DNA of 64,000 nucleotides from Mesorhizobium tianshanense (GCF_007830515.1 NZ_VLKT01000028.1:1-64000), one strand, 5' to 3'; shown: positions 24,677 to 34,261, numbered from the stretch's first letter. Notes: generated by a model not told the origin, from the letters alone. Translations and numbers: made by a program.

Positions 24677-27589
24677 TTACTCCGCCGCTTCCAGCGGGGC
24701 GATGCGCCGGCTCTGACGCGCCTGCTCGTTATAGTCCCGCTGCCACTCGGTCGGTCCATTGGACGGCGCCACCTGCACGGCCGTGACCTTGTATTCCGGG
24801 CAGTTGGTCGCCCAGTCCGAGAAGTCGGTGGTGATCACGTTGGCCTGCGTGTCGGGGTGGTGGAAGGTCGTGTAGACGACGCCCGGCGAGACGCGGTCGG
24901 TGATCAGCGCGCGCAGCGACGTCTCGCCGGACCGGCTTGCCAACCGCACCCAGTCGCCGTCGCGGATGCCGCGGTTCTCCGCATCGTGCGGATGGATCTC
25001 CAACCGGTCTTCCGCATGCCACATCACATTTTCGGTGCGCCTCGTCTGTGCGCCGACATTGTACTGCGAGAGAATCCGGCCGGTGGTGAGCAGCAGCGGG
25101 AAGCGCGGCCCGGTCCTTTCGTCCGTCGCCACATATTCGGTGCGGATGAACTTGCCCTTGCCGCGCACGAAACCATCGATGTGCATGATCGGGGTGCCGA
25201 GAGGCGCCTTCTCGTTGCAGGGCCATTGCACGGATCCGACACGGTCGAGCAGTTCGAAGGAGACGCCGGCGAAGCTCGGCGTCGTCTTGGCGATCTCGTC
25301 CATGATCTCGGAGGGATGCCGATAGTTCCAGTCCAGCCCGATCGCGCGGGCAAGTTCCTGCGTCGCCTCCCAATCGGCGTAGCGGGCCTTCGGCTCCAGA
25401 ACCTTGCGCACCATGTTGATGCGGCGCTCGGCATTGGTGAAAGTGCCGTCCTTCTCGAGGAAGGTCGAGCCCGGCAGGAACACATGCGCGTAGTTCGCCG
25501 TCTCGTTGAGGAAGAGGTCGTGCACGACGACGCATTCCATCGCGGCGAGGCCGGCGGCGACATGCTTGGTATCAGGGTCGGACTGCAGGATATCCTCGCC
25601 CTGGATGTAGATGCCCTTGAAGCTACCGTCGACGGCGGCATCCAGCATGTTGGGAATGCGCAGGCCGGGTTCGTCGTCGAGCTTCACGCCCCACAGGCTC
25701 TCATAGATGTCACGCACGGCTTCGCCGGAGATGTGGCGGTAGCCAGGCAACTCGTGCGGGAAGGAGCCCATGTCGCACGAGCCCTGCACATTGTTCTGGC
25801 CGCGCAGCGGGTTCACGCCGACGCCCGGCCGGCCGATATTGCCGGTGGCCATGGCGAGGTTGGCGATCGCCATCACCGTGGTTGAACCCTGGCTGTGTTC
25901 CGTCACGCCCAGGCCGTAATAGATCGCGCCATTGCCGCCGGTGGCATAAAGACGCGCCGCGCCGCGGATCAGCTCGGGATCGACGCCGGACAGTTTGCCG
26001 ACGATTTCCGGGCTGTTTTCCGGCAAGGCGACGAAAGAAGCCCAGTCCTGGAACTCCGCCCAGTCGCAGCGTTCGCGGATGAAGGCTTCGTCGAAAAGAC
26101 CTTCGGTGACGACGACATGCGCCAGCGCCGTCAGCACCGCCACATTGGTGCCGGGCTTCAGCGGCAGGTGATAGGCCGCTTCGATATGCGCCGACTTGAC
26201 CATCTCGGTACGACGCGGATCGAGCACGATCAGCTTGGCGCCCTGGCGCAGCCGCTTCTTCAGCCGCGAGGCGAACACCGGATGGGCCGAAACCGGATTG
26301 GCGCCGATGACGACGGCGACGTCGGTGAATTCGACGGAGTCGAAATCCTGCGTGCCGGCGGAGGTGCCGTAGGTCTGGCCGAGCCCGTAGCCGGTCGGCG
26401 AATGGCAGACGCGCGCGCAGGTATCGACATTGTTGTTGCGGAAGCCTTGCCGCACCAGCTTCTGGACAAGATAGGTCTCTTCGTTCGTGCAGCGCGAGGA
26501 GGTGATACCGCCGATCGCGGTGCGGCCATACTGGTATTGGATGCGGCGGAATTCCTTGGCCGTATGGGCGATCGCCTCTTCCCAGCTCACCTCTCGCCAG
26601 GGATCGGTGACCTTTTCCCGGATCATCGGCGACAGGATGCGGTCCTTGTGGGTGGCGTAGCCATAAGCGAACCGGCCCTTCACGCAGGAATGCCCATGGT
26701 TCGCCTTGCCCTCTTTGTAGGGCATCATGCGAATGACCTCATCGCCCTTCACTTCGGCTTTGAACGAGCAGCCGACGCCGCAATAAGCGCAGGTGGTGAC
26801 GGCCGAGCGCTCCGGCAGGCCCTTGGCGAGCACCGACTTCTCGCGCAGCGCATCGGTTGGGCAGGCCTGCACGCAGGCCCCGCAGGACACGCATTCGGAG
26901 GCAATGAAATCCTCGTGCATGCCGGCAACCATGCGCGATTCGAAACCGCGGCCCTCGATGGTCAGCGCGAAGGTGCCCTGCACCTCCTCGCAGGCCCGCA
27001 CGCAGCGCGAACAGACAATGCATTGCGCGGGATCATAGGTGAAATAGGGATTGGATTCATCGCGGGCGATGTAGTCGACAGCCAGCGAGCCATGGCCGGG
27101 CGCTACGCCGTCTTCCTGCTTGACGTGGTTGCGTCCCTCGATGCCGTAGCGGTTTTCGGTCAGACCGACCGTCTTGGCGACCTTGTCGAACTCGCTGGCG
27201 CCGGTGCCGGCCTTCTCGTTCCAGCCGGTCGGGTGGTCGGAGACGTAGAGTTCCATCACGCCGCGGCGGATGGCGTTGAGGCGATCGGTCTGCGTGTGCA
27301 CGACCATGCCTTCGCCAACCGGCGTCGTGCAGGATGCCGGCGTGCCGCCGCGTCCGTCGATCTCGACCAGGCAGACGCGGCAGGAGCCGAACGAGTCCAG
27401 CATGTCGGTGGCGCAGAGCTTCGGGATTTCGACGCCCGCTTCCATCGAAGCGCGCATGATCGAGGTCCCCGCCGGCACGGTCACCGACTTGCCGTCGACC
27501 GTCAGCGTCACCTGCTGTTCCGCTTCCGAGGCGGGGGTCCCGTAGTCGATTTCCTGCACCAGCGATTTGATGTCGAATGCCGCGTTCAT
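24677..27589 (-). CDS. fdsA: NAD-dependent formate dehydrogenase, alpha (Mo) subunit
   Basis: This 970-residue catalytic subunit oxidises formate to CO2 at a bis-molybdopterin centre. The N-terminus holds a [2Fe-2S] domain (CATDMLDSFGSCRVCLVE), then a 4Fe-4S pair domain (CIVCSRCVRACEE and CVSCGACVQACPTDAL), then CAYCGVGCSF heading the molybdopterin region. The Mo ligand is Cys395, followed by His396, in ARVCHSPTGYG, so this is the cysteine form and not a selenoprotein. The frame runs open upstream, but the ATG at 27589 begins the expected MNAAFDIKSL. It lies 11 bases after fdsB in the operon fdsG-fdsB-fdsA-fdhD-fdsD. It is cytoplasmic; no twin-arginine signal is present. Confidence 0.96.
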   Translation of the reverse strand: MNAAFDIKSLVQEIDYGTPASEAEQQVTLTVDGKSVTVPAGTSIMRASMEAGVEIPKLCATDMLDSFGSCRVCLVEIDGRGGTPASCTTPVGEGMVVHTQTDRLNAIRRGVMELYVSDHPTGWNEKAGTGASEFDKVAKTVGLTENRYGIEGRNHVKQEDGVAPGHGSLAVDYIARDESNPYFTYDPAQCIVCSRCVRACEEVQGTFALTIEGRGFESRMVAGMHEDFIASECVSCGACVQACPTDALREKSVLAKGLPERSAVTTCAYCGVGCSFKAEVKGDEVIRMMPYKEGKANHGHSCVKGRFAYGYATHKDRILSPMIREKVTDPWREVSWEEAIAHTAKEFRRIQYQYGRTAIGGITSSRCTNEETYLVQKLVRQGFRNNNVDTCARVCHSPTGYGLGQTYGTSAGTQDFDSVEFTDVAVVIGANPVSAHPVFASRLKKRLRQGAKLIVLDPRRTEMVKSAHIEAAYHLPLKPGTNVAVLTALAHVVVTEGLFDEAFIRERCDWAEFQDWASFVALPENSPEIVGKLSGVDPELIRGAARLYATGGNGAIYYGLGVTEHSQGSTTVMAIANLAMATGNIGRPGVGVNPLRGQNNVQGSCDMGSFPHELPGYRHISGEAVRDIYESLWGVKLDDEPGLRIPNMLDAAVDGSFKGIYIQGEDILQSDPDTKHVAAGLAAMECVVVHDLFLNETANYAHVFLPGSTFLEKDGTFTNAERRINMVRKVLEPKARYADWEATQELARAIGLDWNYRHPSEIMDEIAKTTPSFAGVSFELLDRVGSVQWPCNEKAPLGTPIMHIDGFVRGKGKFIRTEYVATDERTGPRFPLLLTTGRILSQYNVGAQTRRTENVMWHAEDRLEIHPHDAENRGIRDGDWVRLASRSGETSLRALITDRVSPGVVYTTFHHPDTQANVITTDFSDWATNCPEYKVTAVQVAPSNGPTEWQRDYNEQARQSRRIAPLEAAE

Positions 27590-27600
27590 GCCTGTCGCTC

Positions 27601-29160
27601 CTATTCCGCTGCTTCGGCGACCGGCGTCGGCCGAAAGTCTTCGGGGAAATGGTTGAGTGCACTCATCACCGGATATGGGGTGAAGCCGCCCAGAGCGCAA
27701 AGCGAGCCGAACTTCATCGTGTTGCAAAGGTCGGTGACCAGCGCGATCTGCTTTTCGGGTTCGATGCTCTGGGCGAGCCGGTCCAGCACCTCGACGCCGC
27801 GCGTCGAGCCGATGCGGCAGGGCGTGCATTTGCCGCAGCTTTCGATGCTGCAGAATTCCATGGCAAAGCGCGCCTGCTTCAGCATGTCGGCGGTGTCGTC
27901 GAACACGACGATGCCGGCATGTCCGATCAGCCCGTCCTTGGCTGCGAACGCTTCGTAGTCGAAGGGCGTGTCGAACAGCGCGCGCGGGAAATAGGCGCCG
28001 AGCGGGCCCCCGACCTGCACGGCCTTGACCGGACGTCCTGTCGCGGTGCCGCCGCCGATGTCGTCGACGATCTCGCCCAGCGTCATGCCGAACGCGGCCT
28101 CGTAGAGGCCGGGATACTTGACGTTGCCGGCGATCTGGATCGGAATGGTGCCGCGCGAACGGCCCATGCCGAAATCCTTGTAGAAGGCCGCACCCTTATC
28201 CATGATGATAGGCACCGAAGCCAGCGAGATGACGTTGTTGATCACCGTTGGTTTGCCGAACAGGCCCTTGTGCGCCGGCAGCGGCGGCTTGGCCCGCACC
28301 TGCCCGCGCTTACCTTCGAGGCTGTCGAGCAGCGAGGTTTCCTCGCCGCAGACATAGGCACCGGCGCCGACACGGACTTCCATGTCGAAGGCATTTGGAG
28401 AACCCAGCACGTTGAGGCCGAGCAGCCCGGCCCCGCGGGCGATCTCGACGGCCTTTCGCATGACCGCTACCGCGTGCGGATATTCCGAGCGGATATAGAT
28501 GAAACCCTTGGTCGCGCCCGTCGCGATGCCGGCGATCGCCATGCCCTCGATCAGCACGAACGGGTCGCCTTCCATGATCATGCGGTCGGCGAACGTGCCG
28601 GAATCGCCCTCGTCGGCATTGCAGACGATATATTTGCGGTCGGCCGTGGTCTCGAGCACCGTCTTCCATTTGATGCCGGTCGGGAACCCCGCGCCGCCGC
28701 GGCCACGCAGGCCCGACTCGGTGACCTGCTTCACGATATCGGCCGGAGCCATCGCCACGGCGTTCTGCAGGCCCTTCAGCCCGCCATGCGCCTTGTAGTG
28801 ATCGAGTGACAGCGGATTGATGACGCCGCAACGCGCGAAGGTCAGTCGCGTCTGCTTTGCCAGGAATGGAATCTTGTCCGGGGCGCCCAGCCAGCGCTTG
28901 TGATAGCCGCCAGTGAGAAAGCCGCAATCGAACAGGCTTTTGACGTCGGACGGCTTTACCGGCCCGTAGGCGACGCGGCCCTTGTCTGCTGTCGCCACTT
29001 CGACCATCGGCTCGAGGAAATACGCGCCGCGCGAACCGTTGCGCACGATCTTGGCCTCGATGCCGCGATCGGCCAATTCCTTCTCAATCGCCTTAGCGAC
29101 CTTTTCCGCACCGAGCGCCAGCGCGCCGGAATCGCCTGGAATGTAAATGCGCGGGATCAT
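27601..29160 (-). CDS. fdsB: NAD-dependent formate dehydrogenase, beta (NADH/FMN) subunit
   Basis: This 519-residue subunit is related to the NuoF subunit of complex I and passes electrons from the iron-sulphur chain to NAD via FMN. The GLRGRGGAGFPTGIKW glycine loop binds NADH, and ESCGKCTPCRIGSTRG binds a [4Fe-4S] cluster. An N-terminal ferredoxin-like extension of about 110 residues (IYIPGDSGALALG and onward) matches the FdsB/HoxF layout but lacks cluster Cys. Its ATG overlaps the stop of fdsG (ATGA), so the two are translated together. Confidence 0.95.
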   Translation of the reverse strand: MIPRIYIPGDSGALALGAEKVAKAIEKELADRGIEAKIVRNGSRGAYFLEPMVEVATADKGRVAYGPVKPSDVKSLFDCGFLTGGYHKRWLGAPDKIPFLAKQTRLTFARCGVINPLSLDHYKAHGGLKGLQNAVAMAPADIVKQVTESGLRGRGGAGFPTGIKWKTVLETTADRKYIVCNADEGDSGTFADRMIMEGDPFVLIEGMAIAGIATGATKGFIYIRSEYPHAVAVMRKAVEIARGAGLLGLNVLGSPNAFDMEVRVGAGAYVCGEETSLLDSLEGKRGQVRAKPPLPAHKGLFGKPTVINNVISLASVPIIMDKGAAFYKDFGMGRSRGTIPIQIAGNVKYPGLYEAAFGMTLGEIVDDIGGGTATGRPVKAVQVGGPLGAYFPRALFDTPFDYEAFAAKDGLIGHAGIVVFDDTADMLKQARFAMEFCSIESCGKCTPCRIGSTRGVEVLDRLAQSIEPEKQIALVTDLCNTMKFGSLCALGGFTPYPVMSALNHFPEDFRPTPVAEAAE

Positions 29161-29636
29161 GAGCGCACCTCGGCAACGATCTCGTCGAGCTTTTCGTCAT
29201 TGAGCCGCCCGATCACCTCGCCGTCCAGCATCGCAGATGGCGCGCAGGCGCAAAGGCCGAGGCAATAGACCGGCTCCAGCGTCACCGAACCGTCGCGGGC
29301 CGTCTCGTGGAAGCCGATGCCCAGCAACTGCTTGAGCTTGGCGGCAATGGCGTCCGAGCCCATCGACTGGCAGGCTTCCGCCTGGCAGAGTTTCAGCACA
29401 TGCCGCCCGGCCGGGTGGCTGCGGTAATCGTGATAGAAGGTGACGACGCCGTGCACCTCGGCCCTGGAGATGTTCAGCGCCTCGGCGATGACAGGCAGCG
29501 CGTCCTGCGGCACATGGCCGAACTCTTCCTGGATGCCGTGAAGGATCGGCAGCAGCGGGCCTTCGAGGCCCTTCAGCTCCTGGATGATCGCCGCCGTGCG
29601 CGACGCGATCTCGGTACTTGCAGGCTGCATCGTCAT
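29157..29636 (-). CDS. fdsG: NAD-dependent formate dehydrogenase, gamma ([2Fe-2S]) subunit
   Basis: This 159-residue thioredoxin-fold subunit of the NuoE/HoxE kind carries a [2Fe-2S] cluster. The ligands are in LCQAEACQSMGS and in CLGLCACAPS. The helical N-terminus (IIQELKGLEGPLLPILHGIQEEFGHVPQDAL) is the usual NuoE lead. It is the first gene of the operon. The LysR gene is upstream on the same strand, and a perfect LysR-type palindrome lies between them. An ATG two codons later is an alternative start. Confidence 0.93.
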   Translation of the reverse strand: MTMQPASTEIASRTAAIIQELKGLEGPLLPILHGIQEEFGHVPQDALPVIAEALNISRAEVHGVVTFYHDYRSHPAGRHVLKLCQAEACQSMGSDAIAAKLKQLLGIGFHETARDGSVTLEPVYCLGLCACAPSAMLDGEVIGRLNDEKLDEIVAEVRS

Positions 29637-29724
29637 GCAGCGCCCTCCCTGGTCGTAGCGATTTTCCGCTAAGTCTTTAGGAAATCAGAGGAAACCCGCG
29701 AAATCAATAAAGCTGATCCGTTGC

Positions 29725-29745
29725 TCGATAGAAATCTTCTATCGA
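29725..29745. promoter_or_regulatory. LysR-type operator upstream of the fds operon
   Basis: TCGATAGAA (29725-29733) and TTCTATCGA (29737-29745) are perfect 9-base inverted arms with an ATC spacer. Its core TAG-N9-CTA is the classic T-N11-A box for LysR regulators, lying about 90-110 bases upstream of fdsG. A second partly inverted block, TTTCCGCTAA...TTAGGAAA at about 29663-29684, sits closer to the gene and could be the activation site. Confidence 0.72.
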
Positions 29746-29771
29746 TGCCCGTCCAGCCAGCAATCTCTAGC

Positions 29772-30671
29772 TCAGCGGCGGGCGCGGAAATCGTCTGCCA
29801 ACGCCATCGCCTCGTCCAGCAGCGCCGAGACCAGCGGTGTATGCGGCTCGCGCGGCGTCGCCACCAGCCCGACGGTATGGCTGGCATCCGGCTCGACGAT
29901 CGGAATGGCCCGAATCGGCTCGGAAAAGCCGAATGTTTCCGAGAGGTTGAGCGGCATGATCGACGACCATTTGCCGGTGCGGATATGGGAGAACAGCACG
30001 ATCATCGAATTGGATTCGAGTGTCGGCCGCACCTGCACGCCGGCCTCGGCAAGATGCTGGTCGATGATGCGGCGGTTCTGCATGTCTGGGGTCAACAGGC
30101 AGAGCGGCAGCTGGCTGAGCTCCGCCCATGTCACTTTGTCGCGGTCGGAATAGGGGTTTCCGACCGCGGTGATAAGCTGGTAGCGCTCGTCATAGAGCGG
30201 CACGCTGATCACCCGTCCCAGCGGCTCGTTGTCGAGATAGGTGATGCCGGCGTCGATGTCGAAATTGCCGAGCAGCGACAGCACCTCGATCGAAGTGCGC
30301 GACAGCACGGAGAAGGTGACGCCGGGGTGTTTGGCGCGAAAAGGCGTCGTCAGCCGCGCCACCATGGCCAGCGCCGTCGGGATGGCCGCGATGCGGATCC
30401 GCCCGGAGAGGCCGTGACGCGCCGCCCGCATCTCCTCGCGCATGGTCCTGCTGTCGCCGACGATGCGGCGCGCCCAACCCAGCACCTGTTCTCCCTCCGG
30501 CGTCAGCCCCTGAAAGCGCGAGCCGCGCAATACCAGCATCACGCCGAGCTGGCCTTCGAGCTGTTTGATGCCGGCCGAAAGCGTCGGCTGGGTGACGCCG
30601 CACACCTCGGCCGCCCGGCCGAAATGCTCTTCCCTGGCCAGCGCGATGAAGAATTCCAGCTTGTCGATCAT
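29772..30671 (-). CDS. LysR-family regulator, probable activator of formate dehydrogenase
   Basis: This 299-residue protein begins DKLEFFIALAREEHFGRAAEVCGVTQPTLSAGIKQLE, a typical LysR helix-turn-helix, followed by the effector-binding domain (GRIRIAAIPTALAMVARL, then DIDAGITYLDNEPLGRV). The ATG at 30671 gives the normal start; the frame upstream is not coding. It is immediately upstream of fdsG with the same direction and a LysR box between them, the usual arrangement for a formate- or C1-responsive activator. The effector is not known from sequence. Confidence 0.9.
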   Translation of the reverse strand: MIDKLEFFIALAREEHFGRAAEVCGVTQPTLSAGIKQLEGQLGVMLVLRGSRFQGLTPEGEQVLGWARRIVGDSRTMREEMRAARHGLSGRIRIAAIPTALAMVARLTTPFRAKHPGVTFSVLSRTSIEVLSLLGNFDIDAGITYLDNEPLGRVISVPLYDERYQLITAVGNPYSDRDKVTWAELSQLPLCLLTPDMQNRRIIDQHLAEAGVQVRPTLESNSMIVLFSHIRTGKWSSIMPLNLSETFGFSEPIRAIPIVEPDASHTVGLVATPREPHTPLVSALLDEAMALADDFRARR

Positions 30672-30837
30672 GCCATCTGTCCAGTGCGTTCCGCACAAGG
30701 TCGGGGAAATTGCGTTCCGCCGCAAGCCGCGCGTGCAATCGGCTGCATCCACATCTTTCAGCCGGCTTACTATTTCCGACGGCGGCATGCGGCGCTATGT
30801 GGATGAAACGACGCCGTGGGGCGACCGGAGGTTGAAC

Positions 30838-31479
30838 ATGCTGGGCTGGTTCCGCAAGCTGCTGCCGCGCGAAGATCGCTTCTTCGATCTGTTCGAGCAA
30901 CATTCCCGCACCGTGGTCGATGGGGCCGAGGCACTCGAGCAGCTTCTCCAGGGCAAGGACATCGATCGCTGGTGCCAGAAGATCATCGATCTTGAAGACA
31001 AGGCCGATCACATCACCGCGGAAGTCCTGCTGTCCGTGCGGCGCTCGTTCATCACGCCTTTCGATCGCGGTGACATCAAGGATCTGATCCAGTCGATGGA
31101 TGACGCCATCGACATGATGCACAAGACCGTCAAGACGGTGAAGCGGTTCGAGAAGAAGGAATTCGACCCGCTGATGCAGGAAATGGGCGGCATCATCGTT
31201 ATTACGGCCAAGCTGGTCGCCGAGGCCATCCCGTTGCTCAGCAAGATAGGGGCTCACAGCGTGCGCCTCAATGCCATCGCCGAAGAGGTCATGCGCGCGG
31301 AAGGCCGGGCCGACGATCTGCACGAGCAGGGCTTGAAGGATCTGTTCAAGAGACATGGCCGCAGCGACCCAATGGCCTACCTGATCGGCAGCGAAATCTA
31401 TGGCGAGTTGGAAAAGGTTGTCGACCGCTTCGAGGACGTCGCCAACGAGATCAGCGGCATCGTCATCGAGAACGTTTAG
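30838..31479 (+). CDS. DUF47 / PhoU-like regulator of Pit transport
   Basis: This 213-residue all-helical protein of the DUF47 family is structurally related to PhoU. Helices with conserved acidic and Asp/Glu metal-binding clusters are visible (RFFDLFEQHSRTVVDGAEAL, IIDLEDKADHITAEV, DPMAYLIGSEIYGELEKVVDRFEDVAN). Members lie beside pit genes and bind metal-phosphate to modulate uptake. It is followed after three bases by pit, so the two form one operon. The ATG at 30838 gives the usual start MLGWFRKLLP; the upstream frame is a shadow of the divergent LysR gene. Confidence 0.93.
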   Translation: MLGWFRKLLPREDRFFDLFEQHSRTVVDGAEALEQLLQGKDIDRWCQKIIDLEDKADHITAEVLLSVRRSFITPFDRGDIKDLIQSMDDAIDMMHKTVKTVKRFEKKEFDPLMQEMGGIIVITAKLVAEAIPLLSKIGAHSVRLNAIAEEVMRAEGRADDLHEQGLKDLFKRHGRSDPMAYLIGSEIYGELEKVVDRFEDVANEISGIVIENV

Positions 31480-31482
31480 ACA

Positions 31483-32487
31483 ATGGATGCCGCCATCGCC
31501 TTTCCCGTGCTGGTCGGGCTCATCGCCGTTGCGCTGTTCTTCGATTTTCTCAACGGACTGCACGATGCCGCCAATTCCATCGCCACCATCGTCTCCACCC
31601 GCGTGCTGAGACCGCACTACGCGGTGCTGTGGGCAGCCTTCTTCAATTTCATCGCGTTCCTGTTCTTCGGCCTTCATGTTGCGGAGACGCTGGGAACGGG
31701 CATCATCGACGCCAGCATCGTCACCCCGGGGGTGGTCTTCGCCGCCCTTGTCGGCGCCATTGTCTGGAACATCGTCACCTGGCTCGTCGGCATCCCCTCA
31801 AGTAGCTCGCATGCGCTGATCGGCGGACTGGTCGGCGCCGGCGTTGCAAAGGCAGGCGGCGGCGCCATCGTCTGGACCGGGCTCGGCAAGACCGTTGCGG
31901 CCATCGTCCTGTCGCCAGCGACCGGGTTTCTGCTAGCGCTTGTCTTGATCCTTACGGTTTCCTGGGTGTTCGTGCGCCAGACGCCGTTCGCTGTCGATAG
32001 CACTTTCCGTGTCATGCAGTTCGTTTCCGCCTCGTTCTATTCGCTCGGCCATGGCGGCAACGACGCACAGAAAACCATGGGCATCATCGCCGTGCTGCTC
32101 TACTCACAAGGCATGCTCGGAGACAGTTTCTACGTGCCGCTATGGGTCGTCATCACCTGCCAGGCGGCGCTGGCGCTGGGCACGTTGTTCGGCGGCTGGC
32201 GCATCGTCCACACGATGGGCTCGAAGATCACCCGGCTGAACCCGATGCAGGGTTTTTGCGCCGAGACCGGCGGCGCGATCACCCTGTTTGCCGCCACCTG
32301 GCTCGGCATTCCCGTGTCGACCACGCACACGATCACCGGCGCCATCATTGGGGTCGGCGCCGCCCGCCGTGTCTCCGCCGTGCGCTGGGGCATCGCCGGC
32401 AACATCGTCATCGCATGGATTGTCACCCTGCCGGCCACGGCCGCGATTTCGGCCCTCACCTACCTCGCGGTCAGCCTGGCGACGTGA
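31483..32487 (+). CDS. pit: Low-affinity inorganic phosphate transporter Pit
   Basis: This 334-residue inner-membrane carrier couples phosphate (probably as a neutral metal phosphate) to proton uptake. The two internal repeats each carry the family signature: GLHDAANSIATIVSTRVL in the first and GHGGNDAQKTMGIIAVLL in the second. About ten helices are present, and the PSSSSHALIGGLVGAG and PVSTTHTITGAIIGVG re-entrant stretches are diagnostic. It forms an operon with the DUF47 gene. Confidence 0.96.
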   Translation: MDAAIAFPVLVGLIAVALFFDFLNGLHDAANSIATIVSTRVLRPHYAVLWAAFFNFIAFLFFGLHVAETLGTGIIDASIVTPGVVFAALVGAIVWNIVTWLVGIPSSSSHALIGGLVGAGVAKAGGGAIVWTGLGKTVAAIVLSPATGFLLALVLILTVSWVFVRQTPFAVDSTFRVMQFVSASFYSLGHGGNDAQKTMGIIAVLLYSQGMLGDSFYVPLWVVITCQAALALGTLFGGWRIVHTMGSKITRLNPMQGFCAETGGAITLFAATWLGIPVSTTHTITGAIIGVGAARRVSAVRWGIAGNIVIAWIVTLPATAAISALTYLAVSLAT

Positions 32488-32529
32488 CGTGGGTGGCGTT
32501 CGAAGTCGCATTGTGCGGCAATGCTAAAT

Positions 32530-32907
32530 CTACCTGTCCACAAGGTTCAGGATGTTGCCGTCGGGATCCTTGAACCATGCGACCTTCATGCCGTGACCGA
32601 CGTGGATGTCGCCTTCCATCATTGTGTGAGGCATGTCGTAATGTTCGAAGACAACACCTTTCGACCTTAACGCACTGACAATCTTTTCGATCGCGACGCC
32701 GACCATCCAGGTCACCGCCGTCGCCTTGTTGGTTCCGGCAAACTTCGAGCGGTACACATTGATGCTGGTATCGCCGCATTTGTAGACGATCAGTTCGCCA
32801 CCCTCATTGTGGACCTCCGTCAAACCCAGGATATCCTGGTAGAAAGCCCTGGCTTTGGCCAGGTCCTTCACCGCGAGGTTGGCCGTTGCGTTGCTGTTTG
32901 CGAGCAT
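32530..32907 (-). CDS. VOC (glyoxalase-fold) protein
   Basis: This 125-residue cytoplasmic protein begins SNATANLAVKDLAKARAFYQDILGLTEVHNEGGELIVYK, a typical glyoxalase/bleomycin-resistance fold half, and closes with GHGMKVAWFKDPDGNILNLVDR. The two halves would form one metal-site barrel. Metal ligand candidates are the two His residues (EHYDMPH and GHGMK), although the family's Glu is not clear. The ATG at 32907 is preceded by GGAGA. Substrate unknown. Confidence 0.85.
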   Translation of the reverse strand: MLANSNATANLAVKDLAKARAFYQDILGLTEVHNEGGELIVYKCGDTSINVYRSKFAGTNKATAVTWMVGVAIEKIVSALRSKGVVFEHYDMPHTMMEGDIHVGHGMKVAWFKDPDGNILNLVDR

Positions 32908-33067
32908 GGCGGTCTCCTTTCCTTGCTGGCTGGTGCCACCGAAAGCTGTGCAGGAAATAGGGCCGCTTCGTCTTCTGGCGACCGCAATGCCACAGCGCGC
33001 GTCGTTCCGCCGCTTGGTTCTGTTCGGCAACTGCCTTATCTGAAGCGGAAAGCAGAGGAAAAAGCTG

Positions 33068-34261
33068 ATGCCCGCCGTCCAGGAAAACGTCACCAAGGAA
33101 ATCGTCATCGAGCGTCTGAAGACGGTCAACGGACCGGATTTCACCGGCAACATCGTCGACCTCGGCATGGTTTCCGAGATTTTCATTGCCGATGCCAAGG
33201 TCTTCTTCTCGATCACCGTTCCTGCCGCTCGGGCTCAGGAGATGGAGCCATTGCGTGCCGCCGCCGAGCGTGTCGTCAAGGCGATCCCCGGTGTCGCCGG
33301 CGCCGTGGTCGCGCTGACGGCGGAAAGGAAAGGCGGCGGCATGGAGGCCCCTGTTCCGGCGCGGCCTGCCCCCAGGCCCACGCCGCCGGCCGCACCCGCC
33401 ACCGCGCCACGTCCGGCTCCACATGCACCAGCCTCGCACAACCAGGGCAAGCGCGGCATACCCGGCATCGAGGCGATCATCGCTGTCGCTTCGGGCAAGG
33501 GCGGCGTCGGCAAGTCGACCACCGCCGTCAACATCGCGCTTGGCCTCGCCGCCAACGGCTTGAAGGTCGGCGTGCTCGACGCCGACATCTACGGCCCGTC
33601 CATGCCGCGGCTGCTCAACATCCATGGCCGGCCGCAGACCGTCGACGGCAAGGTCCTGAGGCCGATGGAGAACTACGGCCTGAAGGTCATGTCGATGGGC
33701 TTCCTCGTCGACGAGGAGACGCCGATGATCTGGCGCGGGCCGATGGTGATGTCGGCATTGACGCAAATGCTGCGAGAGGTCGAGTGGGGCCTGCTCGACG
33801 TGCTCGTCGTCGACATGCCGCCCGGCACCGGCGACGCGCAACTGACCATGGCCCAGCAGGTGCCGCTGGCCGGCGCCGTCATCGTCTCGACGCCGCAGGA
33901 TCTGGCTCTGATCGATGCCCGAAAAGGCCTTAACATGTTCAGGAAGGTCGACGTGCCGGTTTTGGGCATCGTCGAGAATATGAGCTATTTCCTCGCCCCC
34001 GACACCGGCAAGCGCTACGACATCTTCGGCCATGGCGGCGCGCGCCGCGAGGCCGAGCGTCTCGGCGTGGCCTTCCTCGGAGAAGTGCCGCTCGAGATGG
34101 GCATCCGCGAAAGCTCGGATGCCGGCACGCCGGTGGTGGTCTCGAAGCCCGGTGGCGCCGAGGCGAAAATCTACCGCAACATCGCCGCCAAGGTCTGGGA
34201 CAGGGTCAATGAAGAACGCGGCATGGCGGAAGCCGCTGTGCCATCAATTGTGTTCGAGTGA
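33068..34261 (+). CDS. Mrp/ApbC-type iron-sulphur cluster carrier P-loop ATPase
   Basis: This 397-residue protein has an N-terminal DUF59 domain (VTKEIVIERLKTVNGPDFTGNIVDLGMV) and a Pro/Ala-rich linker (residues 95-130). A deviant Walker A P-loop follows, VASGKGGVGKSTTAVN, and PPGTGDAQL forms the switch. Such proteins act as scaffold or carrier for iron-sulphur clusters in the cytoplasm. The usual CxxC cluster-binding pair near the C-terminus is not present; the matching region reads MSYFLAPDTG. It is monocistronic and followed by a palindromic repeat. Confidence 0.93.
   Translation: MPAVQENVTKEIVIERLKTVNGPDFTGNIVDLGMVSEIFIADAKVFFSITVPAARAQEMEPLRAAAERVVKAIPGVAGAVVALTAERKGGGMEAPVPARPAPRPTPPAAPATAPRPAPHAPASHNQGKRGIPGIEAIIAVASGKGGVGKSTTAVNIALGLAANGLKVGVLDADIYGPSMPRLLNIHGRPQTVDGKVLRPMENYGLKVMSMGFLVDEETPMIWRGPMVMSALTQMLREVEWGLLDVLVVDMPPGTGDAQLTMAQQVPLAGAVIVSTPQDLALIDARKGLNMFRKVDVPVLGIVENMSYFLAPDTGKRYDIFGHGGARREAERLGVAFLGEVPLEMGIRESSDAGTPVVVSKPGGAEAKIYRNIAAKVWDRVNEERGMAEAAVPSIVFE

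Noticed and set aside
26405..26419. Possible selenocysteine in the formate dehydrogenase alpha subunit
   Set aside because: The Mo-ligand position is a TGC Cys codon (Cys395), with no in-frame TGA.
24488..27958. Large plus-strand open frames opposite fdsA
   Set aside because: The minus strand encodes intact iron-sulphur and molybdopterin motifs throughout; the plus frames are shadows.
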